From assembly GCA_029973955.1 (NCBI GenBank), contig JARKQJ010000093.1, positions 1-63,258 on the forward strand: 63,258 nucleotides of DNA, in the 5' to 3' direction. This stretch comes from Paludibaculum sp. GTDB taxonomy: Bacteria; Acidobacteriota; Terriglobia; Bryobacterales; Bryobacteraceae. This document shows positions 49,938 to 60,183 of this stretch, in pieces. The notes below the pieces were generated by a model. It saw nothing but the letters and a program-made list of their open reading frames with translations. It searched no databases and was not told the origin of the DNA. Every line of letters starts with the position of its first letter. Positions within the stretch are counted from its first letter, which is position 1. Position numbers and translations under genes: made by a program.

Positions 49938-51203
49938 CTACTGCTGCTTGAAGATCTCCACGCCGGCCCGCGTCTTGCTCTTGTACAGCGAATAGATGGT
50001 GCCGTCGGTGTCCACGAAGCACCAGCTTTCGGTATGCTCCGGCACCGACATGCTGATGTTGCAGACGAAATCGCCGTTGTTGTTGTACTTGGCGATGCTG
50101 ACCTTGCGCCCCGCGTTGCTCTCCACCGCGCCGTTATAGCCGGCCTTGGTGCGGACCGTCAGATAAGCGTTCCCCCAGCGGTCGCCCGTCATGCTGTGGA
50201 AATAGGTCGAGCCTTCCGGCGGATCCCCATGCGCGAAGGTGAACAGGTAGCGGCCTTCGGCGTCGAACTTCTTCGTGGGCCCGTAGTAGCTGTTGACGAA
50301 GACGTCGTCGTTCGGATCCAGGTACAGGCCGTGCGGCGCGTTGAATTCGCTGGCGTTCGGGCCGTCCTTGCCGAACGAGAACACGAATTTGTCGCTGGGA
50401 TCGTAGACGTTCACTCGCATGTTGTCCACATCGGTGGTGTACAGGCGTCCCTTGGAGTCGAACCACAGGCCGTGGCCGCGCAGCATCATGCCTGGCGCCA
50501 TGCCCTTCTGCGCAAAGATGCGCAGGAACTTTCCCTCGGGGCTGAAGACCTGCAGGCGAGGGCGGTCGCCCTTCACGTCGGTCGTATAGATATTGCCGGA
50601 GGCGTCCACGTGCGCGTAGCGCGGCTCAGTGAACTGGCCGTCCTCGCTGCCTGGCCCGAGTCCGATCTCCGCCACGAACTTGCCTTGCTTGGTGTAGCGG
50701 TAGACGCGGCCGGCGCGCTGGTCGGTGATGAGCAGATACCCTTGGTTGTCGATGCTGATGCCGTGCGGTTCCACCAGATGGGAGCCCCTGGCGCCGATAT
50801 CCTCGCCCCAGCCTCCCACCACTTTGTAGACCGGATCGGCCGAGCCCACGATCACCGTGCCCCACACAAACTTGTTCGCGGAGCCCTCCACTTCCCCGCG
50901 GATGCTCACCTCGTTTGGAACCGGAGCCTTCGCCGGTGCCTGATAGAGGCCGTTCGCGGCGATGGTGCCGACCTCGGCATTGCCTCCGGGAATCCCGTTG
51001 ACTGTCCAGTGGACGCTCTTGGGCGCCTGCGCCGCCATCATGCGCGTGGCGAGGATGACGGCCTTGAAGCGCTGCTGGCCGCCGGGCGCCAGCTTCACGA
51101 TGGATGGCTTGATGATGGCCCGGTGGTAGGGGGTGGGGGCCTGCGCAAACAGACTCGCGGCCGCGGCGGATACCGCCAAAGTCAGGGTTAGGGATCTATG
51201 CAT
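49938..51203 (-). CDS. secreted NHL-repeat beta-propeller protein with Ig-like N-terminus
   Basis: 421 residues. After the signal peptide (MHRSLTLTLAVSAAAASLFAQ) comes a bacterial Ig-like/BIG2-type domain (about 35-120: KLAPGGQQRFKAV, VHWTVNGIPGG, GTIAANGLYQAP). NHL repeats follow to the end: PHGISIDNQGYLLITDQRAGRVYRY, PRYAHVDASGNIYTTD, GHGLWFDSKGRLYTTDVDNMRVNVYD, HGLYLDPNDDVFVNSY. Such propellers mediate binding or act as peptidyl-glycine lyases; no lyase residues are obvious. The role is unknown. A TACAAT on the minus strand near 51246-51241 could be its -10. Confidence 0.85.
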   Translation of the reverse strand: MHRSLTLTLAVSAAAASLFAQAPTPYHRAIIKPSIVKLAPGGQQRFKAVILATRMMAAQAPKSVHWTVNGIPGGNAEVGTIAANGLYQAPAKAPVPNEVSIRGEVEGSANKFVWGTVIVGSADPVYKVVGGWGEDIGARGSHLVEPHGISIDNQGYLLITDQRAGRVYRYTKQGKFVAEIGLGPGSEDGQFTEPRYAHVDASGNIYTTDVKGDRPRLQVFSPEGKFLRIFAQKGMAPGMMLRGHGLWFDSKGRLYTTDVDNMRVNVYDPSDKFVFSFGKDGPNASEFNAPHGLYLDPNDDVFVNSYYGPTKKFDAEGRYLFTFAHGDPPEGSTYFHSMTGDRWGNAYLTVRTKAGYNGAVESNAGRKVSIAKYNNNGDFVCNISMSVPEHTESWCFVDTDGTIYSLYKSKTRAGVEIFKQQ

Positions 51204-51448
51204 TGCTTCTCGCCTTCGCGCGCCGTTTCGGCACGGTCAGATTGTATCAGCCGGGACGTCTGCTCTTGAGCGGGAGGGTCACTCGGCGTCTGCCGGCTTT
51301 CGCATGCACTGATTCTTGGGGGAAGCGGAGGATTCGGGCCGGTCCCGGACCCTTTGACTTCGGGATCCGGACCAACCACGGGGAGCGGGGATCAACTCGC
51401 CCCGTCCATCCATGAGAGTGATGGTGCCTCAAATGGGTTTCAGGTCCG

Positions 51449-51477
51449 TTTACTCCGGCGGAGATCCGGCGTATCTT
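51449..51477 (+). promoter_or_regulatory. candidate promoter for the NfeD-slipin operon
   Basis: TTTACT (51449-51454), 17-bp spacer, TATCTT (51472-51477); each hexamer matches at 4 of 6 positions. The rest of the 292-bp gap 51204-51495 holds no gene I can support. Confidence 0.4.
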
Positions 51478-51495
51478 GAAGCCGGAGGGCTGGAG

Positions 51496-52782
51496 ATGCG
51501 CCTCGTCATGCTCCTTGTTCCTTCTTTGGCTGCGCTCTGTTGGGGCCAGCCCAAGGCTGTCTCTGTCGATATCGATTCCGTCATCCACCCCATCACCGCG
51601 GAGATCGTCGCCCACGCCGTCACGCAGGCGCAATCCGACGGCGCCCAAGTGGTTCTGCTGCGGTTGAACACGCCCGGCGGGCTGCTGGAGGCGACGCGCG
51701 AAATCCTTGAACGGATCGCCGCTTCTCCCGTGCCTGTTGTGACCTTTGTGACCCCCACCGGCGGGCGCGCCGCGTCGGCCGGCTTCTTTCTCCTGCTGGC
51801 CGGCGACGTCGCCGCGATGTCGGCCGGCACGCACGCCGGCGCCGCTTCGCCCGTCACTCTGGGGCAGCCGCTCGATCCGGTGATGCGAAAGAAGGTGGAG
51901 AGCGATGCCTCCGCCGCCATCCGCAGCCTTGCCGTGCGCCACAACCGCGACGGCGCCCTGGCGGAAAAGGCCGTGCTGGAGGCCAAGGCGTTCACCAGCG
52001 AAGAGGCGCTGGCCGCCAAGCTGGTGGACCTGGTCGTGCGTGACGAAGCCGAACTCTGGTCCCGGCTCGACGGCCGCGAGATCACACGCGGCGACGGGGC
52101 GCGCGTCACTCTGCACACGCACGGCATCGTGGTTGAGCCTTACCGGCTGAGCCTGCGCGAACGCGCCGTAGCGCCGCTGGCCGATCCGAACCTCGCGTTC
52201 CTCATCCTCGTTCTGGGCGGCCTGCTGCTCTATGTCGAATTCACGCAGCCGGGCATGGTGCTGCCGGGCGCGGCGGGCGCCATCCTCGCGCTCATCGGGC
52301 TGATGGCTCTCTCCGTGCTGCCCATCAGCGCTACGGCGGCCGCTCTACTGGGGCTCTCCGTGGTGCTCTTCGTGCTCGAAGCCAAGCTCGCCACGCATGG
52401 TGCGCTGGCGGTGGGCGGGGCCGCTGCGATGGTGCTGGGCGCGGTATTGCTGGTGGAAGGTCCGCCCGTGCTGCGCATCCGCCTCAGCGTGGCTCTGGCG
52501 GTGGCGCTGCCCTTCGCGGCCATCACCGTCGCCCTCGTCTCCCTGGTGGTGCGGGCCCGGCTGCGGCCGCCGCAAACCGGCGCACCGGCGCTCCTCGGCC
52601 GCACCGCGCAGGTGCATGAAGCTCTGGCGCCACGCGGCAAGGTTTACTTCGACGGCCAGTTCTGGGACGCCGTCTCTGACCGGCCCGTGGCGCAGGGCTC
52701 TCTCGTTCGAATTCTGTCCGTGGACGGTCTGCTGCTCAAAGTCGAAGCCGCCGGCGGCGGCGCGAAAGAGGTCTCCTCATGA
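51496..52782 (+). CDS. NfeD-family membrane serine protease
   Basis: 428 residues from [18 protein letters not shown] (signal peptide, GGAG just before the ATG). Residues about 20-220 are a ClpP-like protease domain: [33 protein letters not shown] with the nucleophile Ser, and THAGAASPV. Four or five membrane helices follow ([17 protein letters not shown] to [11 protein letters not shown]). A C-terminal NfeD OB-fold domain (about 365-425) contains [10 protein letters not shown] and [10 protein letters not shown]. Long NfeD proteins cleave stomatin-like partners. The slipin gene overlaps its stop by 4 bp, the classic NfeD1b-slipin operon. Its job is membrane quality control, as known for the family. 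Confidence 0.92.
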   Translation: MRLVMLLVPSLAALCWGQPKAVSVDIDSVIHPITAEIVAHAVTQAQSDGAQVVLLRLNTPGGLLEATREILERIAASPVPVVTFVTPTGGRAASAGFFLLLAGDVAAMSAGTHAGAASPVTLGQPLDPVMRKKVESDASAAIRSLAVRHNRDGALAEKAVLEAKAFTSEEALAAKLVDLVVRDEAELWSRLDGREITRGDGARVTLHTHGIVVEPYRLSLRERAVAPLADPNLAFLILVLGGLLLYVEFTQPGMVLPGAAGAILALIGLMALSVLPISATAAALLGLSVVLFVLEAKLATHGALAVGGAAAMVLGAVLLVEGPPVLRIRLSVALAVALPFAAITVALVSLVVRARLRPPQTGAPALLGRTAQVHEALAPRGKVYFDGQFWDAVSDRPVAQGSLVRILSVDGLLLKVEAAGGGAKEVSS

Positions 52783-53552
52783 TCCCCTTGCCCTTCATCG
52801 TCGTTCTGATTCTCGTGCTCTACCTGCTCTCCTCCATCAAGATCCTGGCGGAGTACGAACGCGGCGTCATCTTCCGCCTCGGCCGGGTCCTCGCCCAACC
52901 CAAGGGGCCCGGCATCATCCTCGTCTTCCAGCCGATTGACCGCATCGTGCGCGTCTCGCTCCGGCTGGAGACCATGGAGGTGCCCGCCCAGGACATCGTC
53001 ACGCGCGACAACGTCACCGTCAAGGTGAACGCCGTTGTCTTCTTCCGCGTGCTCGATCCGCAGCGCGCCGTGCTCGAAGTCACCAACTTCCTCTACACCA
53101 CCTCGCAACTGGCGCAAACCACGTTGCGCAGCATCCTCGGCGAGGTGGAACTCGACGAGTTGCTCAGCCAGCGCGAGAAGCTCAACATTCGCCTGCAGGG
53201 CGTCCTCGATCAGGACACCGGCCCCTGGGGCATCAAGGTCGTGAAGGTGGAAGTGAAGCAGGTGGACCTGCCCGACATGATGGTGCGCGCCATCGCCCGC
53301 CAGGCCGAAGCCGAACGCGAGCGCCGCGCCAAGATCATCCACGCCGAAGGCGAGTACCTCGCCGCCGAGAAGCTCGCCATGGCCGCGGCCACCATTCAGA
53401 AGGAGCCCGTGGCCATCCAGCTCCGCTACCTGCAAACGCTGGTGGAGATCGGTTCGGAGAAGAACACCACCGTGGTCTTCCCGCTGCCCGTGGATATCTT
53501 CACTTCGATCACCAAGGTGCTGAACGGCATCGCACGGGAAGGGGCGGCCTGA
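52779..53552 (+). CDS. slipin (SPFH/stomatin-family protein)
   Basis: 257 residues. One N-terminal membrane helix ([17 protein letters not shown]) anchors an SPFH domain ([53 protein letters not shown]). A coiled-coil helix follows ([28 protein letters not shown]). The C-terminal [13 protein letters not shown] is a typical slipin end and the kind of hydrophobic segment cleaved by NfeD proteases. The start overlaps the NfeD stop as ATGA. The pair acts at the inner membrane; its physiological role is not settled. Confidence 0.94.
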   Translation: MIPLPFIVVLILVLYLLSSIKILAEYERGVIFRLGRVLAQPKGPGIILVFQPIDRIVRVSLRLETMEVPAQDIVTRDNVTVKVNAVVFFRVLDPQRAVLEVTNFLYTTSQLAQTTLRSILGEVELDELLSQREKLNIRLQGVLDQDTGPWGIKVVKVEVKQVDLPDMMVRAIARQAEAERERRAKIIHAEGEYLAAEKLAMAAATIQKEPVAIQLRYLQTLVEIGSEKNTTVVFPLPVDIFTSITKVLNGIAREGAA

Positions 53553-53593
53553 GCCGCCCATCCCGTGCGTCCGCGCCTCACAAGATCAAGCCG

Positions 53594-54430
53594 TCACTGC
53601 CCGCCGGTGCGGTAGCTCGCCACCAGCAGGTCGCCCGTCTGCGGCGTCGCCACGCTCAGGAACGTCACGGTGTTGCCGCTGAGCTGGTAGTCCACCGCCG
53701 GCTTCTGCAGAATCCCGTTGCGGTAGAGGTGCAGGCTCCGGGCTGGTCCCGGCGCCTGTGACAGCGTGAACACCGTGTTCGATCCGTTCACCGCGCCGCT
53801 GGGCGTTTCCATGTCGACGAAGCCGAAGCTCATGCCGGATGCGCCGCACGGTCCCGAGGTGCCGTCCACCTTCACGCAGTCAGTGGCGGCGCCGCTCACC
53901 GCGGCGATCTCGCCCGTCGCGTCGATGAACGCTGCCCGGCTCGGCGCGAAGCCGATGCTCTTCGTGGGGCGGTCCGCCAGTGATTCCACCAGTCCCGCCA
54001 CGTCCGCCAACTGCACCACGCTGGGCGGAGGCACCACGTTGGAGCCCGGCGGCGACGGAATGCGGATGTCTTTCACCACCACCGGCAGCACGCTGGGCGG
54101 CACGGCCCACAGCTCCGTGAACTGCGTGCGGCCATCGGCGTTGAACCGCACGATGTAATAAGCGCCGCCCGTTGCGTTCGTCGTCGGCACCAGGCGTACG
54201 CGGAGCAATCCGCCCACCACGTTCACGCTGATCGTGTTGGTGGGAATGTTCGAGGAATCGGCGGCCACAAACGACCGCCAACTGATAGTGGCCGAGCCGG
54301 TGAACGGCGACCCGTCGGCCTTGTAAAGCACGTCTTGAATCTGCGTCAGCGGCGGAGCCGCCTGCGCCAGCGCGGCCAATGCCAGAAAGGCCAGCGCGAA
54401 GTTGAATCTCTTGAGCTGCGGCGCGGACAT
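53594..54430 (-). CDS. secreted protein of unknown function
   Basis: 278 residues from MSAPQLKRFNFALAFLALAALAQA (signal peptide), with GGAGG 10 nt upstream. The N-terminal part LTQIQDVLYKADGSPFTGSATISW, read in pieces, is a beta-rich domain met in several secreted acidobacterial proteins. The C-terminal 75 residues (GFVDMETPSGAVNGSNTVFTLS, LHLYRNGILQKPAVDYQLSGN) resemble a repeat common in phage tail fibres and tail-associated proteins. Two cysteines are spaced TDCVKVDGTSGPCG. Function is unknown. It is convergent with the slipin gene. Confidence 0.7.
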   Translation of the reverse strand: MSAPQLKRFNFALAFLALAALAQAAPPLTQIQDVLYKADGSPFTGSATISWRSFVAADSSNIPTNTISVNVVGGLLRVRLVPTTNATGGAYYIVRFNADGRTQFTELWAVPPSVLPVVVKDIRIPSPPGSNVVPPPSVVQLADVAGLVESLADRPTKSIGFAPSRAAFIDATGEIAAVSGAATDCVKVDGTSGPCGASGMSFGFVDMETPSGAVNGSNTVFTLSQAPGPARSLHLYRNGILQKPAVDYQLSGNTVTFLSVATPQTGDLLVASYRTGGQ

Positions 54431-54598
54431 TTGTCGATAACCTCCAGTTGTCTTCAGGCCGGAGTTCTCCCAGCCGCCCAAGACACTAGGCCCTCGGCAA
54501 AACTCTCCTGCTCCAGGCGGGCCCGGGGCATCCCCCGCAACCGACACTCCTGGCAGGACTTAGTTCAGCTCAACTTTTTTTCTGAGTGCCGTCACCGG

Positions 54599-55882
54599 CT
54601 AGGCGAGCTTGCCGTCCGTGCCGATCTTCTCGGCGTTCAGGTACGGCCGCAGCGCTTCGGGAATCACCACGCTGCCATCGGCCTGCTGGTAGTTCTCGAC
54701 AATCGCCACCCACGTCCGGCCCACGGCCAGGCCGCTGCCGTTCAACGTGTGCGCGAATTCGCTCTTGCCCTTGCCCGTCTTCACGCGGATGCCCGCGCGG
54801 CGCGCCTGGAAGCTCTCGAAGTTTGAGCAGGAGCTGATCTCGCGGAAGGCGTTCTGCCCCGGCATCCACACTTCCAGGTCATAGGTCTTCGCCGAAGAGA
54901 AGCCCATGTCGCCCGTGCACAGCGTCACGCGCCGGTAGGGCAGGCCCAGCTTTTCCAGTACAGACTCGGCGCTCTCCGTGAGGTGCTCCAGTTCCGCGTA
55001 GCTCTGGTCCGGCCGCGTGAAGTTCACCAGCTCCACCTTCTGGAACTGGTGCTGCCGGATGATGCCGCGCACGTCGCGGCCGTAGCTGCCGGCCTCGCTG
55101 CGGAAGCACGGCGTGAAGGCGCAGTAGCGGTAGGGGAGCGCGTCGGCATCCAGCGTTTCGTCGCGATAGATGTTCGTTACCGGCACTTCCGCCGTGGGAA
55201 TCAGCCAGAAATCGAACTTTTCGCACTTGAAGAGATCGTCGGCGAACTTGGGCAACTGGCCCGTGCCGAACAGCGACGCCGAGTTCACCATAAAGGGCGG
55301 CAGCACTTCGGTGTAGCCGTGCTCGCGCGTGTGCAGGTCCAGCATGAAGTTGATCAGCGCGCGCTCCAGCTTTGCGCCGGCGCCAAAGTAGATGGCGAAC
55401 CGCGCGCCGGTGATCTTGGCGGCGCGCTCGAAGTCCAGAATGCCGAGTTGCGGACCCAGATCCCAGTGCGCCTTCGGCTCGAAGCCGAACTCGCGCGGAG
55501 TGCCCCAGCGCTTGGCTTCCACGTTGTCGTCGGCGCTGCGTCCGGCGGGCACGCTCTCACTGGGCACGTTTGGGATCGACGCCAGGTGCTGCTTGAACTC
55601 CTCGTCGATGGCCTTCACCTGCTCGTCCAGCTCGCTGACGCGGTCGCCGATGGCGCGCACCTTGGCCTGCAGTTCGGCGGTGTCCTGACCGGCCTTCTTC
55701 AGCTTGCCGATCTCCATGCTCTCGGCGTTGCGCTGCGCCTTCAACTGCTCGGCTTCGGTAAGCGCGGAGCGGCGGCGCGAGTCCATTTCACGGAACTCTT
55801 CAACGTTCAGCTCGAAGCCGCGGTCGGCGAGCCGTGCGGCGATGGCGTCGAGGTTGGCGCGGAAATTAGCTAAGTCATGCAT
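54599..55882 (-). CDS. serS: seryl-tRNA synthetase
   Basis: Charges tRNA-Ser. 427 residues. The N-terminal long coiled-coil tRNA-binding arm occupies about residues 30-105 ([21 protein letters not shown]). Class II motifs follow: motif 1 near [23 protein letters not shown], motif 2 [21 protein letters not shown], motif 3 [23 protein letters not shown] and [12 protein letters not shown] are serine-specific. No Shine-Dalgarno sequence precedes the ATG; a TACAAT on the minus strand 11 nt upstream could start a near-leaderless message. Confidence 0.97.
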   Translation of the reverse strand: MHDLANFRANLDAIAARLADRGFELNVEEFREMDSRRRSALTEAEQLKAQRNAESMEIGKLKKAGQDTAELQAKVRAIGDRVSELDEQVKAIDEEFKQHLASIPNVPSESVPAGRSADDNVEAKRWGTPREFGFEPKAHWDLGPQLGILDFERAAKITGARFAIYFGAGAKLERALINFMLDLHTREHGYTEVLPPFMVNSASLFGTGQLPKFADDLFKCEKFDFWLIPTAEVPVTNIYRDETLDADALPYRYCAFTPCFRSEAGSYGRDVRGIIRQHQFQKVELVNFTRPDQSYAELEHLTESAESVLEKLGLPYRRVTLCTGDMGFSSAKTYDLEVWMPGQNAFREISSCSNFESFQARRAGIRVKTGKGKSEFAHTLNGSGLAVGRTWVAIVENYQQADGSVVIPEALRPYLNAEKIGTDGKLA

Positions 55883-55969
55883 ACGAAATCACATTGTACC
55901 GCCCCGGCCTTCCGGGAGCCCGCCCCGGGCAGGGTAAACTATGGAGAGAGAGAGGGAGGCAAGCAACTG

Positions 55970-58078
55970 ATGGCGACAGCGAAGCGCGCCGACTTGTCCA
56001 CCGCCGAAACCTGGGCAGGTACGCAAGACCTTGAGCGCGAGTTCCTGCAGAGAGCATTCCGTCTGATGCAAACCTCGCGGCGTCTGGACGACCGCGAAGT
56101 GATGCTCAAACGCCAGAACCGCATCTACTTTCAGGTCAGCGGCGCCGGCCACGAAGCCATCCAAACCGCCGCCGGCCTCGCTCTCCGTCCTGGCGTCGAC
56201 TGGTTCCATCTCTACTACCGCGACCGGGCACTCGCCCTCACGCTCGGCGTCACGCCCGAGATGATGCTGTTGCAGGCCGTGGGCGCCGCCGCCGACTCCG
56301 CCTCCGGCGGCCGCCAGATGCCCTCTCACTGGAGTTCTCCGGAACTGCACATCTTCACCGGTTCCTCACCCACCGGCACCCAGTTCCTGCACGCCGTCGG
56401 CTGCGCCGAAGCCAGCCGCTTTCTGAACCCGCAGGGGGACGAAGTGACGCTGGTGACAACGGGAGAGGGCGCCACCAGCGAAGGCGAATTCTGGGAGGCG
56501 ATCAACGCCTCGTGCCTCAACCATCTGCCCATCGTCTTCCTGGTGGAGGACAACGGCTACGCCATCTCCACGCCGGTCGAGTACCAGACGCCGGGCGGCA
56601 GCGTCTCCCGCCTTCTGGCGGGCTTTGAATCGCTGCTCCGCCTGGAGTGCGACGGCAACGACTTCATCGACTCCTACAGCGCCATGCAGCAGGCGGTCGC
56701 CTACGCGCGCGGCGGCCACGGCCCCGCGCTGGTCCACGCCCACTGCATCCGGCCCTACTCGCACTCTTTGAGCGATGACGAGCGGCTCTACAAGACCGAG
56801 GCCGAGCGCCTGGCCGAGGCCGAACGCGATCCCATCATCACCTTCCCGCGCCGCCTCATCCACGAGAACCTCATGGAAGAGGTCACCTACAAGCGCATCT
56901 GCCACGAGGTGGACATGGAGATCGCCGAGATCACCGAGCGCGTGCTGAAGGCCGAACCGCCCGCGCGCGAAACCGCCACGCTCTACGTCTACTCGCCCGA
57001 CATCGATCCCTGCGCGCACTACTTTGAAGCCGAGCCGCACTTCAGCGGCGAGCCGCGCACGATGGTGGACGAGATCAACCTCACTCTGCGTGAGGAACTG
57101 GAACGCAACCCGAACGTCGTCGTTTACGGCGAAGACGTGGCCGACTGCAGCCGCGAGTCCGCGCTAAGGGAAGTGAAGGGCAAGGGCGGCGTCTTCAAGG
57201 CGACGCACGGCCTGCAGAGCCGCTTCGGTTCGCGCCGCGTCTTCAATGCGCCCATCGCCGAGGCCGCCATCGTCGGCCGCGCCATCGGCATGGCTTCGCG
57301 CGGCATGAAGCCGGTGTGCGAAATCCAGTTCTTCGACTACATCTGGCCCGCGATGATGCAGATTCGCGATGAAATGGCCAACATCCGCTGGCGCTCGTAT
57401 AACGCCTGGAAATGCCCGGCGGTGATCCGCGCCGCCATCGGCGGCTACCTCAACGGCGGCGCCGTCTATCACAGCCAGTGCGGCGAAGTTGCGTTCACCC
57501 ACATCCCCGGTTTGCGCGTCGTCTTTCCGTCGAACGCGCTGGACGCCTGCGGCCTGCTGCGCACCGCCATCCGCTGCGACGATCCGGTGCTCTTCCTCGA
57601 GCACAAGCGGCTCTACCGCGAACCCTACAACCGCTCGCCGCACCCCGGCCCCGATTTCACCATCCCTTTCGGCAAGGCCCGCACTGTGAAGCCCGGCGAC
57701 AGCCTCACCATCGTCACTTACGGCATGACGGTGCAGAAATCGCTGCTGGCTTCCACGTTCATCGAGCAGAAGCACCCCGAGAAATCGATTGAAATCCTCG
57801 ATCTGCGCTCGCTGGCTCCCTACGATTGGGAAGCCATCCGCCATTCGGTGATGAAGACCAGCCGCGTTCTGATCGTGCACGAAGACAACCTGAGTTTCGG
57901 CTACGGCGCGGAGATCGCCGCGCGCATCGCCGGCGAGCTGTTCGAGTATCTCGACGCGCCCGTGGGCCGCGTGGCCTCGCTCGACACCTTCGTCGGCTAC
58001 CACCCGGATCTCGAAGACGCCATCCTGCCGCAGACCGAAGACATCCAGCGCGAAGCCGAGCGGCTGCTGGCCTACTAG
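55970..58078 (+). CDS. 2-oxoacid (branched-chain) dehydrogenase E1, fused alpha and beta subunits
   Basis: 702 residues from [17 protein letters not shown], with GGGAGG ahead. Residues 1 to about 360 are the E1 alpha domain: [25 protein letters not shown], the thiamine-diphosphate motif [18 protein letters not shown] with EDNGYAIS, and the segment [12 protein letters not shown]. Residues about 385-702 are the E1 beta domain: [63 protein letters not shown] and [12 protein letters not shown]. Such fusions occur in Bacteroidota, Acidobacteriota and others. No E2 or E3 genes are adjacent. The likely substrate is a branched-chain 2-oxoacid or pyruvate. Confidence 0.92.
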   Translation: MATAKRADLSTAETWAGTQDLEREFLQRAFRLMQTSRRLDDREVMLKRQNRIYFQVSGAGHEAIQTAAGLALRPGVDWFHLYYRDRALALTLGVTPEMMLLQAVGAAADSASGGRQMPSHWSSPELHIFTGSSPTGTQFLHAVGCAEASRFLNPQGDEVTLVTTGEGATSEGEFWEAINASCLNHLPIVFLVEDNGYAISTPVEYQTPGGSVSRLLAGFESLLRLECDGNDFIDSYSAMQQAVAYARGGHGPALVHAHCIRPYSHSLSDDERLYKTEAERLAEAERDPIITFPRRLIHENLMEEVTYKRICHEVDMEIAEITERVLKAEPPARETATLYVYSPDIDPCAHYFEAEPHFSGEPRTMVDEINLTLREELERNPNVVVYGEDVADCSRESALREVKGKGGVFKATHGLQSRFGSRRVFNAPIAEAAIVGRAIGMASRGMKPVCEIQFFDYIWPAMMQIRDEMANIRWRSYNAWKCPAVIRAAIGGYLNGGAVYHSQCGEVAFTHIPGLRVVFPSNALDACGLLRTAIRCDDPVLFLEHKRLYREPYNRSPHPGPDFTIPFGKARTVKPGDSLTIVTYGMTVQKSLLASTFIEQKHPEKSIEILDLRSLAPYDWEAIRHSVMKTSRVLIVHEDNLSFGYGAEIAARIAGELFEYLDAPVGRVASLDTFVGYHPDLEDAILPQTEDIQREAERLLAY

Positions 58079-58101
58079 CGCCTGCGCCGGTAGAATAAGA
58101 C

Positions 58102-58710
58102 GTGATCCGCACCGTGATTTTTGACCTGGGACGCGTTCTGGTTCCCTTCGATTTCGGAATCGCCTACCAACTGATGAGCGAGCACTGCGGCCTGGCGCCG
58201 GCCGAGATCAGGAAGCGCTTCGCCGCCAGCGGGCTCGCGCACGGGTTCGAGTCGGGCGAGTTCGACGAGTTCGAGTTCCAGCGGCGCGTGGAGGAGTTGC
58301 TTGAAACCAAGGTGGAGCGGGAACATTTCCGCCAGATCTGGTTCAGCGTCTTCCACCCGCACACGCTGATTCCCGAGGAGATGGTGGCCGGCATCCGGAA
58401 GAACTTCCGCACTGTGCTGCTCTCGAACACGAACCCGATCCACTTCACGATGCTGTATGAGCGCTACCCCATTCTGCAGCACTTCGACGCCTACATCCTG
58501 AGCCACGAGGTGGGCGCGATGAAGCCGCTGCCGCGGATCTACGAGGCGGCCATCGCGGCCGCGGGGTGCCGGCCGGAAGAGTGCTTCTTCACCGATGATG
58601 TGGCGGAGTACGTGGAGGGCGCGAAGGCCGCCGGCATCGATGCCGTGCAGTTTCAGAGCTGCGAGCAGATCCAGCAGGAGTTGAAGGCGCGCGGCGTTTC
58701 CTGGGAATAG
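58102..58710 (+). CDS. HAD-superfamily phosphatase (YihX-like)
   Basis: 202 residues starting at GTG 58102. Motif I is VIFDLGRVLVPFD, where the nucleophile Asp is present and the second Asp is replaced by Gly, as in YihX and epoxide-hydrolase-N-like members. Motif II is LLSNTNP, the lysine is in GAMKPLPRIYE, and motif IV is FFTDDVAEYVEGA. An alpha-helical cap (about 20-80) is present. YihX dephosphorylates glucose 1-phosphate, but substrate range varies. It follows the E1 gene by 23 bp on the same strand, so co-transcription is possible. Confidence 0.9.
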   Translation: MIRTVIFDLGRVLVPFDFGIAYQLMSEHCGLAPAEIRKRFAASGLAHGFESGEFDEFEFQRRVEELLETKVEREHFRQIWFSVFHPHTLIPEEMVAGIRKNFRTVLLSNTNPIHFTMLYERYPILQHFDAYILSHEVGAMKPLPRIYEAAIAAAGCRPEECFFTDDVAEYVEGAKAAGIDAVQFQSCEQIQQELKARGVSWE

Positions 58711-58714
58711 CGGG

Positions 58715-59107
58715 CTAGAGCAGCGCGGCGTCCAGGGTTTGAGGGCCTTCGGGTTCGGGGCTGGCGGGGGCCATAGGCGTGGAATGGCCGTTGAGATAGG
58801 CGCTGAGCTGGGTGCTTTCGCCGTCGAAGAGAGAATCCACGAGTTCGCGCACGGCCAGGCGGCGGATCTCGTCGCGGCTCACCGTCGGCAGGTAGACGAA
58901 GGAGCGGCCCACCTTCCGGCGCGTGAGCACCTGCTTGCGCGTGAGGCGGTCCAGCATGGTCATCACCGTGGTGTAAGCCAGGGGTTTGGAGGGGGCGAGA
59001 TGGTCGCGCACGGCCTGAACATTCGCTTCTCCCAGGGTCCAGAGCGCACAGAGGCACTGAAGTTCGAGCGGTGGCGGGATTTCGCGGGCCGTGCGTCCTC
59101 GTCGCAT
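58715..59107 (-). CDS. BlaI/MecI/CopY-family transcriptional repressor
   Basis: 130 residues from MRRGRTAREIPPPLELQCL. The winged helix is clear: LGEANVQAVRDHLAPSKPLAYTTVMTMLDRLTRKQVLTRRKVGRSFVYLP. The C-terminal helices for dimerisation follow (LAVRELVDSLFDG). Members repress beta-lactamase, penicillin-binding or copper genes and are usually cleaved by a BlaR/MecR-type sensor; none is in the window. The start overlaps the exonuclease-like gene stop (TGATG), so it may be translated from that transcript. Confidence 0.88.
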   Translation of the reverse strand: MRRGRTAREIPPPLELQCLCALWTLGEANVQAVRDHLAPSKPLAYTTVMTMLDRLTRKQVLTRRKVGRSFVYLPTVSRDEIRRLAVRELVDSLFDGESTQLSAYLNGHSTPMAPASPEPEGPQTLDAALL

Positions 59108-60177
59108 CAGGATTCCTTCTCTCCGTCCAAGGCCGAGAGCAGGGCCTGGCCGAAGGGCGAGGACTTCGGCGCGGCGGATTTGGCGGCTGCGGCCGCGGGC
59201 TTCATTGCGGTCCGGGGCTGCGACTCGGCGAGGTACTTGTCCTTGTCCAGGAAACTGCGCTCCAAAGCCGCATTGTATCCAGTCCAGAGGCCCGGCGTGG
59301 CGCGATCCTTCTCCAGGGATTGGAAGATGGCCGCCATCTTGGAGTCGAGGTTGTCGAGGTGGTGCAGCAGGAGGGCTTCGGGGAAGACCGGCAGCTTCGG
59401 ACTGCCGTATTCGAGCTGGCCGTGGTGGCTGAGGACCATGTGTTCCAAGAGAGTGCGGAGCTTGGGCGGGAAGCCGGCCGGCAGGTGGTCCACCACCAGG
59501 CGCAGGCCGATGTGCATGTGGCCCAGCAGGCCGCCCTCCACCGAGTAGCCGAAGCTGCGCGAGTACTCGAGTTCGGAGATCTTGCCGATGTCGTGGAGGA
59601 TGACGCCGGTGAGCAGCAGGTCCGCGTCGATGCCGGGGTAGTGCTGCGCCATGAAGCGGGCCTGTGCGCACAGGCTGAGCACGTGCTCCAGCAGGCCGCC
59701 GAGCCAGGCGTGGTGAATCCCCTTGGCGGCAGGGGCGGTGCGGTAGGCCGCAGCCACCTTTTCGTCGCTGAAGAGATTGTCGAGCAGCGCCTTCAAATGC
59801 GGGTTCCGGACGGAGGCGAGGACGGCCTGAAACTCCGCCCACATCTCCTTCGGATCGCGTTTGGAGGCAGGCAGAAAGTCGCTGAGATCGATCTCGGAAT
59901 CGGCCATTCGCTGCAGGGTGTGGATGGTGAGTTGGAGACGGTTCTGATAGAGCTGCGCCTCGCCCTTGACCTTGACGAAGTCATCGCGCTCGAAAGACTC
60001 CATGATGTTGGCGACGTTATCCCACATCTTGGCGTCGATGTCGCCGCTGCGGTCCATGAGTGTGAGAGAGAGGTAAGGCTCTCCGGTCCGCTTCTGGCGT
60101 ACGTCTTTAGACTGGACCAGGAAGACGCCCTGCACGTTTTGGCCGGGCGCCAGGTCCTTGCACATGGGGCTCTTCAT
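59107..60177 (-). CDS. HD-domain 3'-5' exoribonuclease-like protein (YhaM family)
   Basis: 356 residues. An N-terminal OB-fold nucleic-acid-binding domain (about 10-90: VFLVQSKDVRQKRTGEPYLSLTLMDRSG, WDNVANIMESFERDDFVKVKGEA) is joined to an HD domain with HHAWLGGLLEHVLSL, ILHDIGKISEL and VLSHHGQLEYGSPKLPVFPEALLLHHLDNLD. This order matches YhaM, a manganese-dependent 3'-5' exoribonuclease of Gram-positive bacteria, also found in Acidobacteriota. The Ala/Lys-rich C-terminal tail (about 320-340) is variable. It is preceded by the parvulin gene and followed by the BlaI gene in one run. Confidence 0.9.
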   Translation of the reverse strand: MKSPMCKDLAPGQNVQGVFLVQSKDVRQKRTGEPYLSLTLMDRSGDIDAKMWDNVANIMESFERDDFVKVKGEAQLYQNRLQLTIHTLQRMADSEIDLSDFLPASKRDPKEMWAEFQAVLASVRNPHLKALLDNLFSDEKVAAAYRTAPAAKGIHHAWLGGLLEHVLSLCAQARFMAQHYPGIDADLLLTGVILHDIGKISELEYSRSFGYSVEGGLLGHMHIGLRLVVDHLPAGFPPKLRTLLEHMVLSHHGQLEYGSPKLPVFPEALLLHHLDNLDSKMAAIFQSLEKDRATPGLWTGYNAALERSFLDKDKYLAESQPRTAMKPAAAAAKSAAPKSSPFGQALLSALDGEKES

Positions 60178-60183
60178 GCGGCG